Origin: Argentina anserina
Lineage: Eukaryota; Streptophyta; Magnoliopsida; Rosales; Rosaceae
Direction: 5' to 3'
Assembly: GCF_933775445.1 (NCBI RefSeq)
Contig: NC_065876.1
Location: forward strand, 21,886,001-21,950,000
DNA length: 64,000 nucleotides
The notes below the pieces were generated by a model, which was not told the origin of the DNA, did not search any database, and saw only the letters and a list, made by a program, of their open reading frames with translations. This document shows, piece by piece, positions 11,131-21,295 of this stretch; the stretch's first letter is position 1; each line of letters opens with the position of its first letter. Position numbers and translations under genes: made by a program.

Positions 11131-12847
11131 TAGGGGTGTTAATCGGTGTGAATGGTTCGGTTTATAGGTGATACCGAACACCAAACCGTTCTATTTATTC
11201 GGTTTGGTTCGGTTTGATTTTCACTTTTTTTTTCAAAAACCAATTGTGTTCGGTTTGGTTCGGTTTGGTTTTTCTCTGGTTTATATCGGTTTTTCTTTCG
11301 GTTATTTTGTAAAGAAAATCGGAGTTTCTTTCCTTGTCTATCTACTTGATTCTTAACGAAATAAAAAGAACATGCGGACATATTTGCAAAATTCTATTTA
11401 CAAGATATAGTTGCTTTACAAATGCATACAATTGCAAAAAACCACTAAACAACTTATACCACATTAGTAGGCATGTTATGGTTCCAATGTCTAAAATTCA
11501 AAATATTAAATTTTGACCGTTAGATGTGATCAGCATATTTAAATACGAATATGGTAAAAAATTCATCTAATGTTGATAATATTTGGGTCTCGATCGATGT
11601 GGTCAACATTAACTTAATTGCATCTAATTAAGTGAATTTGTTCTTACCCCCTCCTTCTTGACTAGTTTTGGTGCATTTTTTCATGCACACACTCTCACAT
11701 ATATGTGATGTAGCAGCTCGTGTAAAAGTTTCAAAAATTTTACGTTCCAGGGATAAGGCTACCCATAGGGGATAATAAGCGTAAAAAGGGTTGACCGCCT
11801 CGATCGGGACACAAACGTTATCGAAAAGATGTGATTTTTTTTACCATAATCATATTTCACAATACGTAACGCATCATGCGGACATATTTGCAAAATTCTA
11901 TTTATAATATACAGTTGATTCACAAATGCATACATTTGTAAAAAGACCACTAAACAAGTTATACCACATTAGTAGACATGTTGTGGTTCCAATGTCTAAA
12001 ATTCAAAATATTAAATTTTGACCGTCAGATGTGATCAACATATTTAAATAAGGATATGGTAAAAAATTCATCTAATGTTGATAATATTTGGGTCTCGATC
12101 GATGTGGTCAACATTAACTTAATTTCATCTAATTAAGTGAATTTGTTCTTACCCCCTCCTTCTTGACTAGTTTTGGTGGATTTTTTCATGCACACACTCT
12201 CACATATATGTGATGTAGCAGCTAGTGTAAAATTTTCAAAAATTTTACGTTCCAGGGATAAGACTACCCATAGGTGATAATAAGCGTAAAAAGGGTTGAC
12301 CGCCTCGATCGGGACACAAACGTTATCGAAAATATGTGATTTTTTTACCATAACCATATTTTACTATACGTAACGTATCATGCGGACAGATTTGCAAAAT
12401 TCTATTTATAAGATATAGTTGCTTCACAACTGCATACATTTGCAAAAAGACCACTAAACAAGTTATACCACATTAGTAGACATGTTGTGGTTCCAATATC
12501 TAAATTTCAAATTATTAAATTTCGACCGTCGGATGTGATCAGCATATATAAATACAGATATGGTAAAAAATTCACCGAATTTTGATAAAGTTTGGCTCTC
12601 GATCGATAACATATTTAATTATGTATATTAAATATATCTATAAATAATATAATTTCTTTATAATATATATATTTATTCGGTTTTTCGGTTCGGTTTCGGT
12701 TTCCAAACATCCCAAACCAAAACCACACCAAATCTTTCAGTTTGGTGCGGTTTTTTTGCGGTTTGGTGCGGTTTTTTTTTTTCTTCGGTTTTTTTCGGTT
12801 ATGGTTCGGTTTTTTTTTCGGTTTTCGGTTTTCAATTAACACCCCTA
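11131..12847. mobile_element. Non-autonomous hAT transposon (1717 bp)
   Basis: Terminal inverted repeats TAGGGGTGTTAAT and ATTAACACCCCTA, 13 of 13 matching, are flanked by a perfect 8-bp target duplication TTTGTGGG (11123-11130 and 12848-12855). An 8-bp duplication and TAGGG-type ends are typical of hAT. Subterminal regions are dense in GGTTCGGTTT on both sides, candidate transposase-binding sites. The interior has a 504-bp tandem repeat and no transposase ORF. Confidence 0.9.
11371..12610. repeat. 504-bp tandem units inside the hAT element
   Basis: The marker CATGCGGACA.ATTTGCAAAA starts at 11371, 11875 and 12379, an exact period of 504 bp both times. The third unit is cut after about 230 bp. 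Units include the shared phrases CATTAGTAG.CATGTT, GATGTGATCA.CATAT and TCTCGATCGAT. Confidence 0.9.
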
Positions 12848-13864
12848 TTTGTGGGTAGTGAACCTTTAGAGGTACGGTTTGGTATTATTTGTACCAAACC
12901 CTTGGTAATCTCTTCTCTCTTACTCTACTTCTCTTTTGATGTATTTCATTTTCAAGGATTTGTTGTATTTAATGGGTTGTAAGTAGTTGGATTTGAGGCT
13001 AGGCTAGCCCTAGCCAAACTCATGTGCTAATTACTTTTAATTAATGTTGATGCATGTTAAATCTATGGGCTTCTACACTCAAAATGTTTACTAAATGTGT
13101 TGCTAGTTTTGTCACCTAAAAACATGTTTAGGTAATTAATGATTCGGAACTTGAACTTGACAACTTCTTGAATCTGTGAGCATCGGTAGTCTTTAGGTGG
13201 TGGTTTAGTGTTTCTTACTGGAAATATTAAGTTGCTTGAATTTCTTACCTTGAACTTAATATTTGTGCCATGAGTGTAATTACTCTAAGGGGGTGTTATG
13301 CTTGTGGTACATAACCCACTTGTATTATAAGGTAATATAATTGGGACTAAGGTTGTGTGATTTAATTTGGCTCCAAAAGATTTTGTTAAATTGCATGTTT
13401 AGTTGGTTTCTTAGTAGCTTCACCAAACACTAGGGGGAAGTTTGTCAAATATGTTTATGCATTAATATTGAGTTACATTTGTGCATGAGTAAGGCTAGGT
13501 GCAATACCTAAGTCTCTACTCCTCTTTTGATTCTATCTCTACATTTATCTTTCTTTGTTGTTTTTGTGCAAGAATTAGTTTGCTTAGCTTAATTCTAAAA
13601 TCAACCAAGTCGATTCACTACCACTGGTTAATACTATCTCTATGACTCTTAGCTTCCAAAGGGCTAAGGTTGTGAACTTGTAAAAAGTTAGAATGCATGT
13701 TTTTTAGTTTTTGTTGCGGAAATCTAATTAGAGTTGAGTATCCCCCATTCCCTTGGGTACGATACTCTACATTTTCCCTTATTAAAATGTGACCTCCTAT
13801 ACTTTGGAGTAGGTAGTTTCACACATAAATACACATAATCATACTTAAGTGATTCAACCAACAA

Positions 13865-14381
13865 TTCATCATGAAGCACTGAGGCATCGAGGTAGAACAA
13901 TCCAACATTAAAGCCATCCAAAAAATGCCAGAGCCAAGAAATTTGTGCGAGTTTAAAAGCCTCCAAGGACCTCCAAGGACAATTTTCCTTCATCAGACGG
14001 TTCATATAGAACCTGGCGGGCCGTTGCCAACCATTCAGTCAACTCATGAAGAAAGATGTTCCATTTGTATAGGATGAAGCTTGTCGCAATGCCTTTGAGA
14101 GCATAAAGAAATACCTAGCAAATCCTCCGGTGTTGGGTGCACCTATCGCCGGGAAACCTCTTATCCTTTACATCGCGGCTCAAGAGAGATCATTTGGGGC
14201 CCTTCTTGCGCAAGAAAATGAAACCAAAAAGGAGAAAGCCGTGTACTACTTAAGTCGGACCCTCACCGGACCTGAGCTAAATTATCCGCCGATAGAGAAG
14301 ATGTGTCTTGCACTCGTCTTCGTCATTCAAAAGTTGAGGCATTACATGCAAGTTTACATAAGTTCATATTATCTAAACTAG
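13865..14381 (+). pseudogene. Tat RT C-terminus and first RNase H remnant
   Basis: Tat polyprotein resumes after the Athila insert. Frames contain GIEVEQSNIKAIQKMPEPRN, then frameshifted sequence, then LGAPIAGKPLILYIAAQERS, FGALLAQENETKKEKAVYYL and SRTLTGPELNYPPIEKMCLA, the RNase H region that follows RT. About 60-80 RT residues that should lie between FGL.NAG and this segment (including the YVDD-type active site) are missing. Several frameshifts and stops near 14090 and 14379. Confidence 0.82.
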
Positions 14382-14455
14382 TTCTAACCGGGCGCATGAC
14401 TAAGTGAGCATTACTATTAAATCAATACAACATCATATATGTTCCTGCTAAAGCA

Positions 14456-14935
14456 GTGAAACGACCGACCTTGGCTGACCACCTTATTCCAGCGGATTGG
14501 GAAATCTCAGATGACTTCCCGGACGAGGAAGTTTTCCTTGCAGAGGTTCTCCCTACTTGGAAGATGTTTTTCGATAGCTCATCTAAGGCAGACGGAGCAG
14601 AGGCTGGTGTTATCTTTTTCTCTCGACAAAAACATATATTGTCTTATTCTTTCACTCTTCGGAAACTGTGCTCCAACAATGTCGCATAGTACCAAGCGTT
14701 GATCATGAGATTGCAAACAGCGTTAGAAATTGAAATCCAAAGTCTCGAAGTGTATGGAAACTCGAAGTTGGTGATTGATCAACTGCTCACTAATTACGAG
14801 GTCAAGAAGGAAAATTTGGTACCTTATTTCCAACTCGCAACACAACTCTTGAAGGGTTTTGATAATGTTACACTCATACATGTGCCACAGAAAGAAAATC
14901 AAATGGCAGGCAAACTTGGCATTGTCTGGAGACAA
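14456..14935 (+). pseudogene. Archaeal-type second RNase H of Tat element
   Basis: Segment KRPTLADHLIPADWEISDD leads into MFFDSSSKADGAEAGVIFFS and SYSFTLRKLCSNNVA, a stop, YQALIMRLQTALEIEIQSLE, VYGNSKLVIDQLLTNYEVKK and LIHVPQKENQMAGKL. This is the additional RNase H found in Tat/Ogre elements downstream of the canonical one. The stop at 14687-14689, where relatives have Glu in 'NNVAEYQAL', removes a catalytic-type acidic position, so it is inactive. Confidence 0.8.
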
Positions 14936-15114
14936 AATTTTGGACATCCCAATTTGCCAAAGGTAGGTCGTGACAACAAAGCATTCACTCCAGTGTGCCA
15001 GTACTGTCAGTTTACACCAATGATGTTGAAGATTGGAGACATCATTTTATCGACTATTTTGAGCACAACAAACTTCTCTAAGATTCGAATGAAAGGTGGA
15101 GCATCAAACGGCGA

Positions 15115-16233
15115 GCACCGCATTTTCTCTACTATAAAGAAACTTTATATCAGAGGTCATTTGACGGAGTACTCCTTCGATGCTTGGGAAAAGATGAAAG
15201 AGGTTCATTCTTGAGTGTCAACGCCATGAAAGAGGTTCATTCTTGAGTGTGTAGAGCACATCAGTCAGGACCAAAGTTATATTTTCAAATAAGACGACTA
15301 GAGTATTATTGGCCCACCATGGTCAAGGATTGTATGGAGTACGCACAGAAATGCCAAGCTTGTCAGTTTCATGCCAACTTCATTCATCAACCACATGAGC
15401 TATTGCATCCGACAATTGCTTCGCACCCATTCGATGTATGGGGAATTGATGCAATCAGACCTATCACTTTGAAATCAATGGCTGGTCATATATACATTCT
15501 GGCAGCCATATATTCCTTATCAAAGTGGGCAGAGGCGATACTGCTCAAAAAATTAATAAAGAAAATGTTGTGGGCTTCATTACGAGAAGCATTATACAAC
15601 ACTATAGTATATCGCGATGCATCATCACAGTCAACGCCAAGTACTTCTTGAATACCTCAACAGAAAAGTTGAGCAAGAAATTCCACTTCAAGCTTCACAT
15701 CTCTTCTATGTACAATGCTTCGGCAGATGGTTTGGCAGAAGCATTCAATAAAACGCTTTGTAACATTCTGAAGAAAACTGTCAGCAAGAAGCATAGGGAT
15801 TGGCATGAGAAATTGGACAGCCACAAATGCTACACCTTATTGTCTCGTCTATGGTGTCGAAGTCGTGTTACCATTAGAGAAAGAAATTCCGTCATTGAGG
15901 ATCGCTTTGCAAGAATGTCTCACAAATGAGGAAAATGTCAAATTGCGCCTTGAAGAGTTAGAAGCTTTGGACGAGAAGAGGCTTGATGCACAACAATACC
16001 TGAAATGCTACCAAGCTCTGATGTCACACGCCTTAAACAAAGGTGTTCGACCATGGTCATTTCAAATTGATGATTTAGTTCTTGCTGTTCGAAGACCCAT
16101 CATTATGACGCATAATACTGGCCCAAAATTCAAGTCAAAGTGGGATGGTCCTTACGTCGTCAGAGAAGTATACACCCACGGTTTGAGGATCGGTCTCATT
16201 AACGGCAAGTTCTTGAAGAAGTACCATGCTTGA
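15115..16233 (+). pseudogene. Tat integrase remnant
   Basis: Contains the zinc-binding region (HQSGPKLYFQIRRLEYYWPT, then CMEYAQKCQACQFH), the catalytic core start HPFDVWGIDAIRPITLKSMA, and SLSKWAEAI. After a frame change at about 15600-15650 it continues through SSMYNASADGLAEAFNKTLC, YCLVYGVEVVLPLEKEIPSL and the C-terminal LVLAVRRPIIMTHNTGPKFK, GPYVVREVYTHGLRI, ending KKYHA. Two or more frameshifts and the stops near 15214 and 15651 make it non-functional. Confidence 0.82.
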
Positions 16234-16245
16234 AAACGTCAAAGT

Positions 16246-16430
16246 ATGCTCAAAGTCTGCACGAGCCTAAACTGCACAAGACAAAAAAAAAGAACAAAAA
16301 AAAAAACAAAAATGCTCCAAGTCTACACGAGCCTAAACTGCATAAAACATGAAAAAACAAAACAAAACAAAAACGTTTCACGCCTGCATGAGCTTAAACT
16401 GCACAAGGCACAAAAAAACAAAAAAACCTT
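16246..16430. repeat. Three ~62-65 bp repeats after integrase
   Basis: Units start at about 16246, 16311 and 16373, each with a 'GCCTAAACTGCA' core and separated by A-rich tracts. Short arrays directly after the integrase are common in this clade. Confidence 0.7.
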
Positions 16431-16712
16431 TGAACTACGTGATGACTTGATTCCTTCTTTAGAAAGATACGTAGGCAATTTGAGAATAACAATATTAAGT
16501 TCAGTCACATCAAAATAAAAATAAGGGTTTGTCTACCAATCATAGAGCAAATTCTTATTTCACTGCTTAAGTCCACTGCAAGACGGGAGTTGAACTGCCA
16601 TAGAATGGGGCTTTAAAAGCGAATGGTTAGGTAAGCAAGGGATATACGGCTAAGGTGGTGCCATCATGTTGCTCATCTTTAACATCGTTGAGGATAGTGA
16701 TTGTCTCGTCCG

Positions 16713-17060
16713 TGAAACTCCTGAAAGCCGTCATGCAGAATGTGATGCGTAAAGCCTAAAACACTTTTATTGAGTGATGTCAAGTCTATGAAATGAGAGC
16801 AGTCAAGCGATTAGGTCGTTTACGTTCTTGAAACTCCTGAAAGCCGCCATGCTGAATGTGATGCATAAATCCTAAAACACTTTTATTGAGTGATGTCAAG
16901 TCAAGTCTATGAATTGAGAGCATTCAAGCGATTAGGTCGTTTACGTTCTTGAAACTCTTGAAAGCCACCGTGGTGAATATGATGTGTAAAGTCTAAAACG
17001 CTTTTATTGAGTGTTGTCAATTCTATGAAATGAGAGCAGTTAAGCAATTAGGTCGTTTAC
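16713..17060. repeat. Three ~117-121 bp tandem repeats in Tat 3' region
   Basis: Marker GAAACTC.TGAAAGCC occurs at 16713, 16830 and 16951 (periods 117 and 121). Each unit continues with 'CTTTTATTGAGTG.TGTCAA' and ends 'TTAGGTCGTTTAC'. Confidence 0.8.
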
Positions 17061-17381
17061 ATTATTCAAATCTACCAGAAATCAACGCGTTTTGAAAGCA
17101 GTCAAATGGCTAGATCGACCGCGACTCAAATTGTTGTCAATATCCTAAAAAAAAAGGATCACATACCCGAACCGGAGCCGATCAGGAGCCAAGCCGAACT
17201 GGAGCCGAGCCTTTAGAAAGACATCATGACAGCATGTTTGCTAAACATGCTAAAGAATCCGTAATTTAAGCAAAAAAAAAAAACCAGGTCAACTAGTCAA
17301 TACATAATCCCCCCTTCTCTCTCTCTCTCTCCCTCTCTCTTCTCCTCTTCCCAGCCGCACAAACAGGAATCATCAAAGTAA

Positions 17382-17873
17382 ATGGTACCATCTTCATCCA
17401 CTTCTCTACTGCCTGGCGGTCTGATCAAGGAATCATCCTCTCTTTCTTGGTCTCCTCCTTCATCGGGTTTTTGCAAGGTCAATACGGATGCAGCCTGGAA
17501 ATTGGACCGATCAGGTATTAGAGTGATTATCATGAACGAGTTGGGCAGTATGATTACGGGAGCTGGATTTCCAAGTACTTACAGCCCCATCACTGAAGCA
17601 GAGTCATTTGAGTGGAATTAGATTCATTGGAGGTTATTGAAGAGATTGAAAGTTGATTGGAGAACCCATCTGGTTATTCAACAAATTAGATCCAAATGCT
17701 CAAGATTTGAAGAGCTAAAAATGGAATGGATTCGTAGAGGCAAATCGGGTCATGAGGCTGCTGCGGTTGGCTGCGGATCGGTGGTTTTGCGATGGGCTGA
17801 CCAGTCACCACCATCCTTGACTGTTGTTCTGCGCAACAATGGGCTCCCTTATCCTTATGTTGGCCTTGTCTGA
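17382..17873 (+). pseudogene. Host-like RNase H domain fragment inside the Tat element
   Basis: Frames read SWSPPSSGFCKVNTDAAWKL, then VIIMNELGSMITGAGFPSTY and SPITEAES; after a shift, SLEVIEEIES, a stop, DWRTHLVIQQIRSKCSRFEE, and WADQSPPSLTVVLRNNGLPY. This is the RNase H-like fold of many plant proteins and non-LTR elements (first Asp in NTDAAW). It differs from both RNase H domains of the Tat element. The middle of the domain is deleted and the frame broken. It is preceded by a CT-rich tract (17313-17345). Most likely sequence captured from elsewhere in the genome, though an insertion of a non-LTR remnant is possible. Confidence 0.65.
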
Positions 17874-17879
17874 TTTCGG

Positions 17880-18040
17880 TTGTTCTTGGTCGGAAGTCTT
17901 TTTGCATGAATTAGGTTTCAAGTCATGGTCTGACTTTGCGGATCACCTTGCTGTCAATATGGACATAGTGTTTCCGGTCATACACGGTCAATTTGAGGAA
18001 GATAGTGACCAAGAAGAAGGCTGCCAAATGCTTTTATAAT
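17880..18040 (+). pseudogene. D-Ala-D-Ala ligase-like fragment inside the Tat element
   Basis: Frame from about 17908 reads LGFKSWSDFADHLAVNMDIV then FPVIHGQFEEDSD. The DIVFPVIHG.F.ED block matches the conserved N-terminal DVVFPVLHGP.GEDG motif of the D-alanine-D-alanine ligase family, present in plants as plastid-type homologues. Only about 35 residues are recognisable; the ATP-grasp core is absent. It directly follows the RNase H-like fragment, so both may have been acquired together or one after the other. Confidence 0.5.
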
Positions 18041-18129
18041 TTGGCGAAGTGGGGCTTGACTTAAACAATTGCATTGAGACTTTGATGGAGGTCGGTAATA
18101 TGTTAAGTGACAGTGAAGAGGAAGGCCAT

Positions 18130-18313
18130 GATGATGTTGTTATAGTGCTAGATGTAAAAAAGATTCCAAATTTGAAAGGAATTCAAAAAAAGAATTGCTG
18201 AAAATTTGGGGATGAGGCGATGATGATGTTGTTATAGTACTAGATGTAAACAAAATATTCCAGATTTGGAAGCAATTCAAAAAAAGAATTGCTAAAAAGT
18301 TGGGGATGGACTT
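18130..18313. repeat. 92-bp imperfect tandem duplication
   Basis: GATGATGTTGTTATAG occurs at 18130 and 18222. Both copies continue with '.CTAGATGTAAA', then 'GAATTCAAAAAAAGAATTGC'-like sequence. Lies in the acquired part of the Tat 3' region. Confidence 0.75.
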
Positions 18314-19051
18314 TTTGGTAGGATAAAAGACAAGAAGGTTCTGGCAATTTTGGATGATATACAAGGCAAGTTGTATGCTATCTCCTATAGAGTGGTCGTC
18401 AAGCCCCTGGAAAGATGTTCGCCTAAAAAGCATTTGATAAACAAGGATTGACAGAAGGGCTTTAGGCTTTTGATAAAGCAAAAGTTGTGTTTATGCTTTG
18501 ATTCTTGATGATGACAAATGCAAGGTCCTTATCATCACCATCATCAACATCAATGACACGAATATGCTTACCATCCTGGCACAATAATGCCCTTCATTTC
18601 TTGGAACCTTTTGCTCTTTTTCTTCTGCTTTCCCGAACCTTTTCACTCATATTAGCTCACCGACATTAGCTTTCCTCCACTAAATTATATGCTCCGTTGT
18701 CATGCCCAATTAACAAAGCTGGCAGTCCTCTACTCAAAGATTACAACCATGTACCGACATGAAATCAGCAGAATCACAGCCGGGTTATGCATCGCAATTG
18801 AAAGTAAAGAGAAAGCACAAAGTAATTTAAAGCAAAACATGCTTTCGGTGGTGGAATCTCTATGCAATAACAAAGCAAGATATTATATGCTTTTAAGCTT
18901 CAAACAACTATATGATGGAAAGATTACTACAAAATTTGCGGAGCCTCGGAAGCTAGCTCCACAAATTCTCCAAATCAAAGTGCATACTTCAAGCTGCGCT
19001 TTCGACACGTGACGACGACATGTCCGCAGCACGACTTGAAGTGGGGGCATT

Positions 19052-19974
19052 TGTAGACACATGAAATTTAATGAAGTATATCATCTTCATTAAATGATTA
19101 AATCAACCAAGAGCCCAACAAAATTGCACACGTAGCCCAAAAGTCAACAAAGTTAGTGCGGATCCGAATAAAACTCGTGTCAGCACATAAATGGATGATC
19201 GTAATCGAAGCTACGTGATTCTGACTTAAATCGGAAATTGAATGTGATTGACGATTCGAAATAGTAATCGGACATTTGATTAAATTAATAAGTTTCCTTA
19301 ACGGTTATAATTAAATCAATTATTTTTTACTTAATTTAGTTATGAGAATAATTAATTTTAAATTAATTAAGAAATACATATTGATTTAATTATACAATTA
19401 AAGAAATATTATTATTTTAGTGTCATTAAAATATTCTATAAAATAGAAGTCTTGACACTATAAATACCCCCTTCAACATGAAGAGAATGAGACTTGAGAA
19501 GAAGAGAGAAAATCACTTGAGCAAAATCACTCTCGAGAAATCCTGAAGTCTCTCAAGTCCACGAAGAATCATCAAGCTACCAAATCACTTGTTCTTCATT
19601 AAATCCAAATTCAAACTCAAGTCCACAAAGAACCATCAGGCTACCAAATCGCTCGTTCTTCATCAAATCCAAATCCAAACTCAAGTCGACGAAGAATCAT
19701 CAAGCTACCAAATCGCTCGTTCTTCATCAAATCCAAATCCAAACTCAAGTCCACGAAGAATCATCAAGCTACTAAATCGCTCGTTCTTCATCAAATTCAA
19801 TTCCAAACTCAAATTCTCAAGATCAAGTGCATGTCACCCTTGAGCCAAGTTACATACGGAGATAGAATCAGAGGAGTTCACAAAGATTGTAACCTCGCGC
19901 TTGATTATCAATAAATTATATTTTATTTGTACACGTGTCTGCACTCTTATTTGTTTTCAAATTCATATTCTACA
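19052..19974 (+). repeat. 3' LTR of Tat-type element, with four 64-bp subrepeats
   Basis: 923-bp LTR, TGTAGACAC...TTCTACA. The 64-bp subrepeat occurs four times (GCTAC marker at 19576, 19640, 19704 and 19768) against three in the 5' LTR. The length difference between LTRs (64 bp) equals exactly one unit. Numerous point differences from the 5' LTR indicate an old insertion. Confidence 0.92.
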
Positions 19975-19979
19975 GCAAG

Positions 19980-21295
19980 CAACCAACTAACATAACTTAA
20001 TTTGCTAAGGCTGATTACATTGTTTACGCTCTGTTTATTGTAAATACGAAATTGTGCATAATAAAATGTAGATTATCTAAGAATACAAACTAAGCTACCC
20101 TAAACTTAGGGCCCAAATAAAACAACATTAGAGTCTATATTTTGTTAACCCAAACCCAAAGCCAAACCCTAAAGTCATGTCCCAGATAAGCATTCCACTA
20201 AAGTCAGTCCACGAGATCAGAACCGACGGCACCGATGTTTTGTCTGGAGGACTACCATTCCAGGTGGCCGTCACCCTTTGCGAACCAAAGTTCGACAAGA
20301 AGGGATTGTCACCACTGCACAAATCAATCCAATTATACACATCCACCGTTGCTTAACCTTAAACTCAAGAACCCACAAATCCCTACGCCGATCTCCTAGC
20401 TTGCTACCGACGCCACTACGCACAAGTCCCTTTCTCTAAGGAGGTTACACGCCTTCCTCACATTTGTCGTCCTCTTTGTTTGGGAAGAACAACGAACTCG
20501 ACGTCGCATTGCACAAACCTGTGTACAACCACCACCAACATACTACACCAGTGGCCTAGACTAGAGCCCATGAGAAGTTCCCTTTCCACCAAAGACCCTT
20601 TAATTAAGTTCTTGTTTTAAAAAATATATATTAATGGTTCAACAATGAGACAATCACTCATTCGAACCATCACAATCAACATTTGAGATTTGCAACCGTG
20701 CGGTTGCACAAGGCTTCCGGCTTTCAAAGACCGCTTTAGTTTTAAAATAATAATAATATATATGTTTTACTTAATTAATATATATGGCAAGCAATATATA
20801 TAGTGCAACTTTTACCCTTTTACATATGCAAGTACCATTGTAGTGAAATTGGGTTGTAGATTTGTAGGTACCGCTCCAATTGTCCATTTTGATCATGTAT
20901 TTGTTGATCAATCTGGCTGGCTCTGCTAGATTACTGACAAATTTATGTACTTTTTCTTCCCCTTTATTTCTCTTCAGAGTTGCAATGCCTATTTCTAATT
21001 TATAGGCAGTTAGGCACACGTACATAATGATTTGTAAATACTATATTAAGATAAATTACTCACAGTTTGATGCATTTTGCGTGCTAAACATAAATTGTTT
21101 TCAAAATGACTAACTGCTACATTTCCTAAAAATATTCTGGACCACTAGAAGAATGTATGCCCTTTACTATAAATCAATGCACCACTTAAGGTAGTCCCTG
21201 AAAATCTTGTTAGTCTTCTTCAACCTTTCTCTCACTAAAACGTAGAGAAAGAGATTAAGAAGACCTGATTTAACACATAATCTAACTTAGCATCT
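19980..21295. other. Intergenic, with one coding-like minus fragment
   Basis: Mostly AT-rich. On the minus strand 20346-20128 reads MDVYNWIDLCSGDNPFLSNF then TATWNGSPPDKTSVPSVLIS, with codon use like a real protein. I do not recognise it; it has no upstream exon I can define and may be a gene relic. Downstream, 20600-21290 shows nothing else identifiable apart from the presumed promoter and 5' UTR of the next gene. Confidence 0.4.

Larger units (their letters stand above)
6590..13860 (+). mobile_element. 5'-truncated Athila-type Ty3/Gypsy element inside the Tat element
   Basis: From about 6590 the sequence switches to an Athila-like order: RNase H, integrase, a long non-coding 3' region, then an LTR. 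The 5' LTR, gag, protease and most of RT are absent. Athila assignment rests on the integrase C-terminus ([16 protein letters not shown]) and the long region between integrase and LTR. The left junction lies inside GAAATGCCGGTGGTATTTGC (6581-6600), where the Tat motif FGLRNAG meets the Athila motif VVFALEKF. The right end is about 13860, after which Tat RT resumes at FI.KH.GIEVEQSNIKAIQ. With the left end missing, no target duplication can be tested. Confidence 0.75.
10228..13860 (+). repeat. Athila 3' LTR, interrupted by a hAT element
   Basis: Begins TGTTAGGTTAATATTAACC just after the polypurine tract. Ends near 13860, shortly after GAGTATCCCCCATTCCCTTG, a conserved-looking segment near the end of Athila LTRs. 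Subtracting the 1717-bp hAT and its 8-bp duplication leaves about 1.9 kb, plausible for an Athila LTR. The exact 3' end is inferred only from where Tat sequence resumes. Confidence 0.55.
5284..19974 (+). mobile_element. Tat/Ogre-type Ty3/Gypsy LTR retrotransposon, decayed and nested
   Basis: Complete but non-functional element flanked by a perfect 5-bp target duplication, GCAAG at 5279-5283 and 19975-19979. LTRs are 5284-6142 (859 bp) and 19052-19974 (923 bp), both starting TGTAGACAC and ending TTCTACA. A primer-binding-like site follows the 5' LTR, and a polypurine tract (GAAGTGGGGG) precedes the 3' LTR. Coding remnants in order are a short gag start, RT, then after an interruption RT end/RNase H, a second archaeal-type RNase H, and integrase. 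The additional RNase H is the hallmark of the Tat/Ogre clade. Every coding segment carries stops or frameshifts. An Athila-type fragment (about 6590-13860) interrupts the RT. Host-like sequence occupies part of 17290-18650. Non-autonomous at present. Confidence 0.92.

Noticed and set aside
19576..19830. 64-bp direct repeats considered as a CRISPR-like array
   Set aside because: No unique spacers; contiguous tandem units inside an LTR of a eukaryotic retrotransposon.
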